Shown: positions 1 through 6,693, counted from the first letter of the stretch. The stretch: 14,063 nucleotides of DNA from Deltaproteobacteria bacterium (GCA_016875155.1 VGSD01000016.1:1-14063), one strand, 5' to 3'. The notes: generated by a model not told the origin, from the sequence alone. Numbers and translations are program-made.

Positions 1-1
1 T

Positions 2-580
2 ACGGTTCATGTCAACATGGCGCTTGTCGTCAAGTTTATGCAGAACTATTTTTTTAGTCCTAAGGAATTTGCGAAAGTAGCACGTCGGAACGATCCCTCC
101 AATGATGATGGCCTCTTTCATCAGGGACCCACGAAAGGGTTGGGGAAGGTCCAGTTCCATGACTACAAGATAGCTTATAAAAACATCACTTTGCCCAATG
201 TGGAGGTTTTTAAAGCCCAAATTACTGCATTCACGGAATTTCTTGTTCAGGCAACGCCGGATAAAAACCAGAGCCAGGACATTGACTATTTACTCGCGGT
301 GGGAGAGATCTTTACCCTGATTGCTTACGGGCAATTAATACTTGAGAGTAAGGAATTTTTTGATGTCGAAGATGATCTGATGGATGAGATATTCGACTTT
401 ATGGTTCGAGATTTTTCAAAGTACGCCCTTCAACTATTTTGCAAACCGAGCAGCACTTCAAGACAGAAGGATCTGTGCATGAAGATGATCAAGAGTCCTA
501 TCCAAGATGGAGACAAGTTCGAGCGCATTTGGAAAAAACATGTATATTCTCTAAAGGGTCAATATACGATGAACCCATAA
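2..580 (+). CDS. Acyl-CoA dehydrogenase, C-terminal part (5' end outside window)
   Basis: This is the last 192 codons of a gene that begins left of the window. The frame is open from base 2 and reads TVHVNMALVVKFM, so the internal ATG at 17 is not the start. Segments such as NITLPNVEVFKAQI, GEIFTLIAYGQLILE and DFMVRDFSKYALQL, with a MNP terminus, look like the all-helical C-terminal region of the larger bacterial acyl-CoA dehydrogenases. Those are FAD enzymes that oxidise acyl-CoA to 2-enoyl-CoA and pass electrons to ETF in the cytoplasm. The FAD-binding part and the catalytic base lie outside the window, so substrate chain length cannot be judged. The stop is the TAA at 578-580, followed by a hairpin at 603-625. 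The family call comes from remembered sequence resemblance and is fairly sure; the subfamily is not. Confidence 0.8.
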   Translation, partial: TVHVNMALVVKFMQNYFFSPKEFAKVARRNDPSNDDGLFHQGPTKGLGKVQFHDYKIAYKNITLPNVEVFKAQITAFTEFLVQATPDKNQSQDIDYLLAVGEIFTLIAYGQLILESKEFFDVEDDLMDEIFDFMVRDFSKYALQLFCKPSSTSRQKDLCMKMIKSPIQDGDKFERIWKKHVYSLKGQYTMNP

Positions 581-602
581 CAAGAGTAAAACTTCCACAC
601 TC

Positions 603-625
603 TTTGACTGAATTATTCAGTCAAA
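603..625. repeat. Perfect hairpin 22 nt after the acyl-CoA dehydrogenase stop
   Basis: TTTGACTGAA (603-612) is the exact reverse complement of TTCAGTCAAA (616-625), with a TTA loop. It could stabilise the mRNA end or act as a weak terminator. However, it has no U tract and its stem is AT-rich, so a true intrinsic terminator is not claimed. Confidence 0.5.
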
Positions 626-677
626 CGATATACTGTCGACTTCTTAAATATTGCCAATTCTTTTTACCTTCTATTGT

Positions 678-699
678 TTCAATTTTGGACAAAATTGAA
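678..699. repeat. Perfect AT-rich hairpin, 9-bp arms
   Basis: TTCAATTTT (678-686) and AAAATTGAA (691-699) are exact reverse complements around the loop GGAC. The pair could be an operator-like dyad or a transcript-end structure. A T-run (TTTTT) follows about 11 nt later, which is too far away for a classical terminator. Confidence 0.4.
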
Positions 700-882
700 T
701 TCGAGTGACTTTTTGTCAATATAAAATTATTGTTTGATTTTAATAGATTACGAACATTCTATGTAGCAGTAAAGACAAATTTGACAATTCTGCCCTTTAA
801 GCCATCATTTCTCTTATCACCCAATATTTAAAATTTATTTTTAATTTCAATAAGTTAATGAATTCAAGAATCTTAACTTGTT

Positions 883-898
883 TGGTATGGTATTTGCT
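883..898 (+). promoter_or_regulatory. Sigma-54 (RpoN) type -24/-12 promoter candidate
   Basis: The sequence TGGTATGGTATTTGCT matches the RpoN pattern TGGCAC-N5-TTGCW. The invariant GG (884-885) and GC (896-897) have the required 12-bp offset, and TTGCT is a full match to the -12 element. The -24 element is TGGTAT, so it departs from consensus at two positions. Transcription would start near 908-910, about 33 nt before the ATG of the first small gene. Activator (enhancer) sites could lie in the long AT-rich spacer upstream, but no specific one was recognised. Confidence 0.6.
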
Positions 899-942
899 AT
901 AAATATTATCAAAACTACTTGCGCGGAGAGGAGATTGAGAAG

Positions 943-1053
943 ATGAATTCAATGGTTTTTGAGCTGGCATCAGTAAATTTCATTACGATCTGCTTGATTG
1001 TTTTTGGAGCAATTGGCCTTCTGCGATGGGCTAAAACATACCTCGAAAGCTAA
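943..1053 (+). CDS. Small single-span membrane protein, 36 aa, unknown function
   Basis: The ATG at 943 is preceded by a purine-rich Shine-Dalgarno stretch (GGAGAGGAG, 925-933). The product has a short polar head (MNSMVFELAS), one hydrophobic helix at about residues 9-29 (VNFITICLIVFGAIGLL) and a basic tail (RWAKTYLES). By the positive-inside rule the C-terminus would face the cytoplasm. The reading frame closes with tandem in-frame stops (TAA TAG, 1051-1056). The family is not recognised. It lies behind the -24/-12 promoter candidate and 17 nt ahead of a second small membrane-protein gene, so the two are probably co-transcribed. The good ribosome site and sensible topology support a real gene, but its size leaves doubt. 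Confidence 0.6.
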   Translation: MNSMVFELASVNFITICLIVFGAIGLLRWAKTYLES

Positions 1054-1060
1054 TAGAATA

Positions 1061-1066
1061 AGGTGA
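1061..1066 (+). promoter_or_regulatory. Shine-Dalgarno site of the second small gene
   Basis: AGGTGA (1061-1066) lies 4 nt ahead of the ATG at 1071. It supports translation of the 50-codon gene from that start. Confidence 0.55.
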
Positions 1067-1070
1067 AGTT

Positions 1071-1223
1071 ATGAATGCGAGTCAGATTACTGGGATCTTT
1101 CGAATTGAAGAGGGAGCAAGAAAGGTTGAGATCAATCCCAAAAGAGTGGCTGAGTGGGTATTGATCTTTACCAACGTTTTCTTCGTTTCCTATTTTTTGG
1201 GAAGATTGTTCAGGCTTCTATAA
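1071..1223 (+). CDS. Small membrane protein, 50 aa, unknown function
   Basis: The ATG at 1071 follows AGGTGA at good spacing. The product has an amphipathic, charged N-terminal half (residues 1-28, with EEGARKVEINPKR in it) and a hydrophobic C-terminal helix at about residues 29-44 (WVLIFTNVFFVSYFLG), ending in RLFRLL. This suggests a cytosolic head anchored by a C-terminal span. The family is not recognised. It follows the 36-aa gene by 17 nt, and its transcription is expected to end at the strong hairpin terminator 55 nt downstream. Together the two genes form a closed unit of sigma-54 promoter, two micro-proteins and terminator. A role beside a membrane enzyme or transporter is possible, but nothing in the window names the partner. 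Confidence 0.6.
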   Translation: MNASQITGIFRIEEGARKVEINPKRVAEWVLIFTNVFFVSYFLGRLFRLL

Positions 1224-1278
1224 ACCTTTCTGTGAATTAACAGGCTTCAATCCCCAGCCTCCTTTAACCTCTAACCTG

Positions 1279-1322
1279 AAGGGCGATCATCTTCGAAACG
1301 AAGATGATCGCCCTTCTTTTTT
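1279..1322 (+). terminator. Strong rho-independent terminator
   Basis: A perfect 17-bp stem (1279-1295 paired with 1299-1315; AAGGGCGATCATCTTCG on the left) closes on an AAA loop. It is followed by C and then six T (1317-1322). It ends the small-membrane-protein operon. The left end of the RAYT element begins only 5 bp further on, at 1327. Confidence 0.9.
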
Positions 1323-1326
1323 AGTG

Positions 1327-1353
1327 GGAAATTGGGGACGGGTTCACATTTTT
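1327..1353 (+). repeat. Left inverted end of RAYT element (27 bp)
   Basis: Exact reverse complement of 2070-2096. It contains the core GGGGACGGGTTCACATTTTT and includes the transposase stop codon. Confidence 0.85.
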
Positions 1354-2033
1354 GGTTTCCTTCCTGCTTTTTTAATTTCAAATTTTCGACCTAATTCACT
1401 TTCAATTCTTTCTTGGAATTTCTCATTTCCATAAGGCCAATTTCTCCGGATGGCCTCTCGAATCATATCCAATTCATCCCCTGAAATACTCTCAAGAAAC
1501 CATTTTTGATATTTTTTCTGTCTCTCACTTTCTGTTTCTCCTAAACTTAAATAAACGGGATCGTAGTCTAAAAAATCAAACCTCTTCAATCCTACCTTGG
1601 CTTTATAACTGCTAAAATCATATTGCTCAGGCAACTTTACAATCCCCGCTCGAACAGCATTCATTTCGATATATCGACTGCAAGCCAATAAGTGATGATC
1701 TGTAGAAATGGCGCTACTTTTAAACCGTCCTTCCCACAGTGTTCCTGTTCTTTGATGACGTTTATTTACATATTGGGCATACCTTTGGGTGACATGTTTC
1801 ATAAACCTAGCTAGGTTTTGTTCATTATGAACAGGTTCGAGGAGGAGATGGATATGATTGGTCATCAATATGAAACTATATATCTTGCAGGGATATTTCT
1901 CCTTGGCTAATCGAAGGAGGTAGATGAAAGATTGGTAATCGTTTTTTGAAAAGAAAATAGTTTGATGATTATTGCCTCGATGGATGATGTGATAAGGGAT
2001 ATTCGCAATGGCTTGCCTCGATTGTCTCGCCAT
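1344..2033 (-). CDS. REP-associated tyrosine transposase (RAYT, Y1 HUH family)
   Basis: This 229-aa protein belongs to the Y1 transposase superfamily (IS200-like, often annotated transposase or DUF1568). Such enzymes nick and rejoin single-stranded DNA at hairpin-bearing ends. The HUH metal motif is His60-Ile-His62 in FILMTNHIHLLL. The conserved block QRTGTLWEGRFKS lies at about 94-106. The likely nucleophile is Tyr121 in SRYIEMNAVRAG, by comparison with the E. coli TnpA-REP motif. A basic tail (KKAGRKPKM) ends the protein. The frame is intact, so the enzyme may be active. No good Shine-Dalgarno sequence precedes the ATG at 2031-2033. It is the only gene inside the inverted ends and is antisense to its neighbours. 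Confidence 0.88.
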   Translation of the reverse strand: MARQSRQAIANIPYHIIHRGNNHQTIFFSKNDYQSFIYLLRLAKEKYPCKIYSFILMTNHIHLLLEPVHNEQNLARFMKHVTQRYAQYVNKRHQRTGTLWEGRFKSSAISTDHHLLACSRYIEMNAVRAGIVKLPEQYDFSSYKAKVGLKRFDFLDYDPVYLSLGETESERQKKYQKWFLESISGDELDMIREAIRRNWPYGNEKFQERIESELGRKFEIKKAGRKPKM

Positions 2034-2069
2034 GTTAAATCTTTATCAAACGGGGCTTTGGAATTCAAG

Positions 2070-2096
2070 AAAAATGTGAACCCGTCCCCAATTTCC
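2070..2096 (-). repeat. Right inverted end of RAYT element (27 bp)
   Basis: Exact reverse complement of 1327-1353. It lies directly upstream of the GTG at 2097 that is the likely prenyltransferase start. On the plus strand it offers no Shine-Dalgarno sequence. Confidence 0.85.
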
Positions 2097-3014
2097 GTGA
2101 AACTGAAACCATACCTTGCGGCCTGGTGGAAACTTTCGAGAGTGCCTTTTCTTTCGGTAGGGATACTTCCCCTGTTTCTGGGATTTATTCTCGCATGGCG
2201 ATGGGGTTATCAGGGGCCTCTAGGCCTCTACCTGTTGGCTTCTCTTACTGTCATTCTCATCATGTGGATGACTTACTACTTAGGTGAATGGAATGATTTA
2301 GAGGGTGATCGCATCAATCAGGAGTTCAACCGGTTTTCAGGAGGGTCAAGGGTACTGGTCGAGGGCGTTCTTCCGGCCCGGGTTTCGCTTCTTCTCGGTT
2401 ATGGATGTCTTGCAGGGGGGATCCTCGCTGTTCTTTTCATCTATTTCAAATACCAAACCAGCCCCTGGACTCTCATCCTTGGAGGGGTGGGCATTTTTTC
2501 CGGTTTTTTCTATTCAGGGAGGCCCTTTCGCTGGGCTTACCGGGGAATCGGAGAAATCCTCATTGGGTTCTGTTATGGCTGGCTTCCGATTGCAACAGGA
2601 TTTTATCTCTTTACCGGATTTTTCAGCCATCAGGTATTTTTGCTTTCGATTCCAGTGGGGTTGTCCATCTTCAATGTGATTTTGATCAATGAGTTTCCGG
2701 ACGAGGAGGCGGACCGCGCTATCCATAAGAGAAACCTGGTCGTCCGATTCGGAAAGGAAAGGATGGTTGACCTCTATATGGGCCTATCCATCTTGACCGG
2801 CCTCTTCTTTATTAAGATTCTGATGATGTTCGAAAAACATTCGTGGCTATTTGTCCTTTCAGCCATCCCCATTCTCCTCATCCTCTGGAATCTCCGGATG
2901 GCCTGGCAAGAGGCCTATCGTGAGGCAAAGCGGCTTGAACTTCTCTGCAGGAATACGCTTTTGGTCAATCTCTCAATCACCATGATTTTTACGATTCAAC
3001 AGAGCATCGTCTAA
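2097..3014 (+). CDS. UbiA-family prenyltransferase (MenA/UbiA-like)
   Basis: The product is a polytopic membrane enzyme expected to attach a polyprenyl chain to an aromatic or similar acceptor, as in quinone or lipid biosynthesis. Counting from the GTG at 2097 (305 aa, normal for the family), the first Asp-rich motif is N66-D67-LE-G70-D71-RIN. The second is N198-EFPDEEAD206 followed by KRNLVVRFG. Both bind Mg-diphosphate. About eight or nine hydrophobic helices are visible. The frame stays open leftwards to an ATG at 1962, but that part is antisense transposase sequence, so the family-like N-terminus VKLKPYLAAWWKLSRVPFLS argues for 2097. No Shine-Dalgarno sequence precedes either start. The exact acceptor cannot be told from this window. 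The next gene follows 20 nt after its stop. Confidence 0.85.
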   Translation: MKLKPYLAAWWKLSRVPFLSVGILPLFLGFILAWRWGYQGPLGLYLLASLTVILIMWMTYYLGEWNDLEGDRINQEFNRFSGGSRVLVEGVLPARVSLLLGYGCLAGGILAVLFIYFKYQTSPWTLILGGVGIFSGFFYSGRPFRWAYRGIGEILIGFCYGWLPIATGFYLFTGFFSHQVFLLSIPVGLSIFNVILINEFPDEEADRAIHKRNLVVRFGKERMVDLYMGLSILTGLFFIKILMMFEKHSWLFVLSAIPILLILWNLRMAWQEAYREAKRLELLCRNTLLVNLSITMIFTIQQSIV

Positions 3015-3023
3015 CCAATCGTC

Positions 3024-3029
3024 AGGAGG
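3024..3029 (+). promoter_or_regulatory. Shine-Dalgarno site selecting a TTG start
   Basis: AGGAGG (3024-3029) is a full anti-SD match, 5 nt ahead of the TTG at 3035. This makes TTG the initiation codon of the 380-aa gene rather than a later ATG. Confidence 0.8.
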
Positions 3030-3034
3030 CAATA

Positions 3035-4177
3035 TTGGAAGAGATCCAGCCCTTCATCGAGAAAGTAAGATCTGATATTCAGGACGGTAGGCCGGAGACA
3101 GAGGTCCTTCAAACGCTTCTCTCGGTTTTAGAAAAAGAACCTGAAACTGCGGGACGAATCATCGAAGAACTGTCAAACTTCCCCTCTCTTCAGATGGCAC
3201 GTTTGCTCCAGCGATTGCTTGAAAATCCATGTGACAAGAAAATCCGGAAAACGATCAAGAGATCACTCTACCGATTGAAGAGCAAAGGGATCACTGTTGA
3301 GGAGGTTCTGTCAGGAAAGGAGGGGCCTGTTTTCCGGCCTTTGCAGGCAGACCCTCCCCTTGGATTCGGAGGTCCTTTTGATTTTCTCGGCCGGAGGTTT
3401 CTGATGCTGGCTGTTCCCCACAAAGGTCGGGGGTTGACCGTGATGCAGGGGATTGTTGGTGATACAGAGGGACTGGTCGATTTCTCCGGAGGGGAGATGG
3501 CTCGCAAAAGATTTAAACGATTTTTTGAGGAAATTCAGAAAGGGGGTCCTTTTCCCCTAGTGGAAATGGAGCCTTTCTATGTGGGGTTCCTCTTTGTTCG
3601 GGGCAACCAATTGGCGATCGATCAAGGAAAGACCCCTTTACAGGAATACCTCCAAATGAAAAAGGAGGTCGAAAGCATCAAGAAAGAGTATGAGGAGTCT
3701 CTTGCCTACTCATGCATCCAGAGGGACGAGATCGAGGGGAACGACCGGATCTTAAATAGAGGAGGCGATCTCTTAAAAACGGACTTATTTGGCTCGTGGA
3801 AGATCGGAGAGGGAGAGATCCGGCCTTATGCTGATGAAGTGTGGGAGGCAGAAGAGTCAAAACTCATTCTGAACCAGTCTCAGAAGGAAGCCAGGTTCCA
3901 GGAAATTTATCAGAGGGCGCTCTCTGCCCTCTTCCCTGAAGCGAAGAGGGCTCTTTACCGGAGAAGAATGGAGGAGATGGCCTACTATCTTTTTAAATCA
4001 GGCAGAGAGGAAGAGGCAAAGATTTCCCTGGCAATGGCGATTGATCTCAAAAAAGCTCCGAATCTGATTCAGCCCAATCCCTTTCTCTTTCAACTCGTGG
4101 TTAAGTCGATCTTTGCTCTTCTGTCAGAAGCCTATGAGAAGAAGAAAGAGGAGTTTTCTTTGATAGCAAAACCATAA
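3035..4177 (+). CDS. Conserved-looking hypothetical protein, 380 aa, helical-repeat ends
   Basis: The gene starts at TTG with an ideal AGGAGG and lies 20 nt after the prenyltransferase stop, so it is probably in the same operon. The product is soluble, with no signal peptide or membrane span. Residues 1-90 are helical and resemble a HEAT/armadillo-type repeat (LLSVLEKEPETAGRIIEELSNFPSLQMARLLQRLLENP). A central part of about 100-205 is richer in beta-type sequence (FDFLGRRFLMLAVPHKGRGLTVMQGIVGD). The end is again helical and TPR-like (ALYRRRMEEMAYYLFKSGREEEAKISLAMAIDL). No catalytic motif was recognised and no family name is offered. A scaffold or adaptor role is only a guess from the helical repeats. 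Its TAA overlaps the first arm of the palindromic repeat that follows. Confidence 0.75.
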   Translation: MEEIQPFIEKVRSDIQDGRPETEVLQTLLSVLEKEPETAGRIIEELSNFPSLQMARLLQRLLENPCDKKIRKTIKRSLYRLKSKGITVEEVLSGKEGPVFRPLQADPPLGFGGPFDFLGRRFLMLAVPHKGRGLTVMQGIVGDTEGLVDFSGGEMARKRFKRFFEEIQKGGPFPLVEMEPFYVGFLFVRGNQLAIDQGKTPLQEYLQMKKEVESIKKEYEESLAYSCIQRDEIEGNDRILNRGGDLLKTDLFGSWKIGEGEIRPYADEVWEAEESKLILNQSQKEARFQEIYQRALSALFPEAKRALYRRRMEEMAYYLFKSGREEEAKISLAMAIDLKKAPNLIQPNPFLFQLVVKSIFALLSEAYEKKKEEFSLIAKP

Positions 4178-4256
4178 CCCCTCTCTTAACCCTTCCCTGC
4201 CTACCGGCAGGCAGGCACACCTCCCCTTAAGATAAGGGGAGGCTGGGTGGGGTTAT
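4174..4256. repeat. Nested palindromic intergenic repeat overlapping a stop codon
   Basis: Three inverted repeats are nested here. The outer arms are ATAACCCC (4174-4181) and GGGGTTAT (4249-4256). Inside are CCTGCCT/AGGCAGG (4196-4202 and 4209-4215) and a 10-bp stem CCTCCCCTTA/TAAGGGGAGG (4220-4229 and 4233-4242). The outer left arm contains the TAA of the preceding gene. No U tract follows, so it is a REP/MITE-like repeat or RNA-stabilising structure rather than a standard terminator. A related CCTGCC-type palindrome occurs at 9226-9244. Confidence 0.7.
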
Positions 4257-4316
4257 TATATAGAGAGAGGTTCGTTTCATTCGCTGTAATTCGTGTTATT
4301 CGGTTAACTAATAACT

Positions 4317-5411
4317 ATGAAAAAGTGGCTTGTCATTGCAGGGGTTCTTATTCTCGTCATTGCGGGGGGCTATCTTGCCCTCTCTTTCTATGCTGTGAAA
4401 TTCATTCAGGCCCGGATTCAGAAGATGATCGGACCCGGGTTCACCATCGATCAGATTAAGGTTAAAATAACCCATCTCTCCATCCATGGAATTCGATTTG
4501 AAGATCCCCGCACCAAACAGGAGTTCCTCAAGATTGAGGAGATGAGGGTCTACCCTGACCTCCCCTCATTTTTTAAAAAGAGATTGCATATCCGGGAGTG
4601 GGCCCTCCTAAAGCCTTCTTTCTTTTTCTATCGAACGAGAGAGGGAATCATGGTCGGTCCATGGATATCGATTCAAAAAGAGGAGAGGAGCGGAGAGGCT
4701 TCTGGCACGGAAAAGAGGAAGGAAAGGGAGGCCGTTTCAATTAAGATTGACCGTTTCCGGATCGAGAAGGGTTCCATTGATTTCGACGATATGAAGGCGG
4801 GCGACACTCCCGGTCAAATCCGATTGAGAGAGGTGGACCTGGAGATAAAGAATATCGGTTATCCTCTCGTTTCCTCTCGTTCTCCCATTGAATTGAAAGG
4901 GAAGGTAAAGGGGGATAAGAAAACAGGGGAGATTGCATCGAAGGGTTGGATTGACCTGGTGAGTTCGGATATGGAAACCTCTTTAAAGATTCGGGAGGTT
5001 GAGTTGAAGACCTTTGAGCCCTACTACCGGGAGAGGGTCTCAGCGGAGATTGAGTCGGGGTATGTGAATGTCGATGCTCCTATTGGGATTAAGAAGAGGG
5101 TGATCGATATTCCTGTCAAACTGGAGGTGGCAGATCTTCGCGTTAAAGAAGAAGGAACGACCTTTTATATTCCTGCGAAGACCGTTCTCTCCCGACTGAA
5201 AGATAAGGGAAACCGTCTGGAAGTTCAGTTTCATGTAAAGGGAAATCTGGATGATCCCCGGTTTAAACTGCAGGAAGCTTTTTTAATGCGCGTTGGAATT
5301 GGACTAGCCGAAGCCATTGGGCTTCCGATCAAAACAGTTGGAACTGGAGAACTGGAGGAAGGGGGAAGGATACTTGAGGAATTGTTCAAAAAGAAGGAGA
5401 AGAAGAGATGA
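4317..5411 (+). CDS. AsmA/DUF748-like single-span envelope protein
   Basis: The 364-aa product begins with MKKWLVIAGVLILVIAGGYLALSFYAVKFI, one N-terminal membrane anchor (about residues 4-27). The rest is predominantly beta in character and would sit in the periplasm. Phrases such as GFTIDQIKVKITHLSIHGIRFEDP, ITR-like repeated IKIDRFRIEKGSIDFDD and KVKGNLDDPRFKL-type segments near the end are characteristic of the AsmA-like superfamily. These proteins are linked to outer-membrane biogenesis and lipid transfer between membranes. A charged linker at about 122-140 (KEERSGEASGTEKRKERE) splits the beta region. The C-terminus is lysine-rich. No Shine-Dalgarno sequence is evident before the ATG. The gene converges on the dctM gene with a 19-bp gap and no visible terminator. 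Confidence 0.7.
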   Translation: MKKWLVIAGVLILVIAGGYLALSFYAVKFIQARIQKMIGPGFTIDQIKVKITHLSIHGIRFEDPRTKQEFLKIEEMRVYPDLPSFFKKRLHIREWALLKPSFFFYRTREGIMVGPWISIQKEERSGEASGTEKRKEREAVSIKIDRFRIEKGSIDFDDMKAGDTPGQIRLREVDLEIKNIGYPLVSSRSPIELKGKVKGDKKTGEIASKGWIDLVSSDMETSLKIREVELKTFEPYYRERVSAEIESGYVNVDAPIGIKKRVIDIPVKLEVADLRVKEEGTTFYIPAKTVLSRLKDKGNRLEVQFHVKGNLDDPRFKLQEAFLMRVGIGLAEAIGLPIKTVGTGELEEGGRILEELFKKKEKKR

Positions 5412-5430
5412 ATTGGGTGATTGGGTATTT

Positions 5431-6693
5431 TTATTTTAGGAGGGCCAAACTCAACCAGGGAAGATAGGTGATGATGGCAAGGGCGATCAGGAGGATGGCA
5501 ATAAATGGGAGCGAGGCAAGATAGAGTCTCAATACCGGTTTTTCGAAGCGGATGCTGGCGATGAAGAGATTGATTCCCAACGGGGGGAGGGACGCTCCGA
5601 TCTCGAGATTTGTGAGAAGGATGATCCCAAGATGAATTGGGTGGATTCCATAAGCATGAGCGATGGGAGCAATAAGGGGGACGACGACAGTCAGTGCAGA
5701 AAATATACCCATGATGCATCCCACCGCCAATAAAAAGAGGTTCAGCACCATTAGGAAGAAGAACGGGTGGGTAATATGGGCTTTGAAAAAGTCGAGCATC
5801 CTCATCGGGATTTCCTGGTCAATCAGATAATTGGTCAGGCCGAGGGCTGATCCCAGGATGATCAGGATCCCGCCTACCAGGACCATGCTTTTCCGCATCA
5901 CCTGAGGAAGTGCTTTCCATTTGATATCCCGGTAGATGACCACTTCGGTTAGAAGGACATAGATTGCTGTAATGGCAGCGGCCTCACTCACAACAAAATA
6001 TCCACTGTAGATTCCGCCTAAGACGACCACAGGGAGAGGGAGTTCCCAGATCATTTCGCGAAGAGACTTAAATACCTCAGAAAGATTGAATTTGGTTCGA
6101 GGGATTTCGGAAAAGATGGCTTTCTGAACACTAAATGCAGAGAGCAGGACTATCAGAAGGATGCCAGGCAGAATGCCTGCGAGAAAGAGTTGATTAATCT
6201 CCACCTTTGCTACGATCGCATAGATGATCAGGGGGAGGCTTGGCGGAAAGAGTAACCCTAATGTGCCTGAAGTGGTCAACAGACCAAGGGAAAACCTTTC
6301 CGGGTATCTTCCCTGCACCATCGCAGGAAAGAGGATTCCCCCTAAGGCGATGATCGTAAGCCCTGTTGCGCCGGTCAGGGCAGTAAAAATGGCGCAGGCA
6401 AAAAGGGCAATGATCGAAAGTCCACCCGGCAACCACCCTAATATGGCATCCGTAAGTCTGATCAACCTTTTGGGGGCTCCACTCTCCGAAAGGAGATATC
6501 CGGCAAAGGTGAATAGGGGAATGGCAACGAGGATGGGGTTCGTCGCTATCCGATACATTTCGATGATCATCGCTGAGGAGTCAATCTGGCTGGAGAATAA
6601 CAGAAAGAGGGCTAGGCCAGAGATGACGGCGAAGACGGGCGCTCCAAAGAGCATGAAGAGGAGAATAGCAAGGATGATCACAAAGAAAGTCAT
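5431..6693 (-). CDS. dctM: TRAP transporter large permease subunit DctM
   Basis: This 420-aa protein has about 12 hydrophobic helices and is close to the usual DctM length of about 425. The conserved motif GTLGLLFPPSLPLIIYAI and the GATGLTIIALGGILFPAM block fit the ion-transporter superfamily fold of TRAP large subunits. The subunit forms the Na+- or H+-coupled translocation path in the inner membrane together with the small subunit DctQ. Its ATG overlaps the dctQ stop as ATGA (6690-6693), implying translational coupling. It is the last gene of the tatT-dctP-dctQ-dctM operon. The stop (TAA, 5431-5433) is 19 bp from the convergent AsmA-like gene. Confidence 0.93.
   Translation of the reverse strand: MTFFVIILAILLFMLFGAPVFAVISGLALFLLFSSQIDSSAMIIEMYRIATNPILVAIPLFTFAGYLLSESGAPKRLIRLTDAILGWLPGGLSIIALFACAIFTALTGATGLTIIALGGILFPAMVQGRYPERFSLGLLTTSGTLGLLFPPSLPLIIYAIVAKVEINQLFLAGILPGILLIVLLSAFSVQKAIFSEIPRTKFNLSEVFKSLREMIWELPLPVVVLGGIYSGYFVVSEAAAITAIYVLLTEVVIYRDIKWKALPQVMRKSMVLVGGILIILGSALGLTNYLIDQEIPMRMLDFFKAHITHPFFFLMVLNLFLLAVGCIMGIFSALTVVVPLIAPIAHAYGIHPIHLGIILLTNLEIGASLPPLGINLFIASIRFEKPVLRLYLASLPFIAILLIALAIITYLPWLSLALLK

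Larger units (their letters stand above)
581..942. other. AT-rich intergenic region with two small hairpins and a sigma-54-type promoter
   Basis: No convincing gene lies in these 362 bases. The region is markedly richer in A and T than the flanking genes. It holds an inverted repeat at 603-625 (10-bp arms, 3-nt loop), another at 678-699 (9-bp arms, loop GGAC), and a -24/-12 promoter candidate at 883-898 that serves the small genes after it. A TTGACA occurs at 781-786 but has no good -10 box behind it. Confidence 0.6.
1327..2096. mobile_element. RAYT (IS200/REP-type) element bounded by 27-bp inverted repeats
   Basis: A 27-bp sequence at 1327-1353 (beginning GGAAATTGGGGACGGG) recurs as an exact reverse complement at 2070-2096. 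The two copies enclose one transposase gene on the minus strand, giving a 770-bp unit. The transposase stop codon (1344-1346) lies inside the left repeat. Outside both ends stands GTG (1324-1326 and 2097-2099). This could be a chance triplet, or a minimal target duplication, which Y1 transposases are not expected to make. The right end abuts the prenyltransferase coding region, so insertion seems to have reshaped that gene's 5' end. Perfect identity of the ends suggests recent movement or ongoing constraint. Confidence 0.8.

Noticed and set aside
603..625. Hairpin after the acyl-CoA dehydrogenase as an intrinsic terminator
   Set aside because: The stem is AT-rich and no T run follows, so only the inverted repeat is reported.
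439..708. 89-codon open frame overlapping the end of the acyl-CoA dehydrogenase gene
   Set aside because: It overlaps a clearly coding frame for most of its length, has no ribosome site, and its tail lies in the AT-rich spacer. It is a frame shadow.
781..809. TTGACA upstream of the small genes as a sigma-70 promoter
   Set aside because: No acceptable -10 box lies at 16-18 bp spacing. The -24/-12 element nearer the gene explains transcription better.
1962..2096. 45-codon N-terminal extension of the UbiA protein from the ATG at 1962
   Set aside because: These codons are the antisense of the transposase and the inverted repeat. Family length and the N-terminal sequence fit a start at 2097. The extension is kept only as a possible post-insertion fusion in the findings.
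5231..5719. Minus-strand frame of 162 codons crossing the convergent junction
   Set aside because: It is antisense to the AsmA-like gene and out of frame with dctM. Its Pro/Ser/His-rich composition is typical of a shadow frame.
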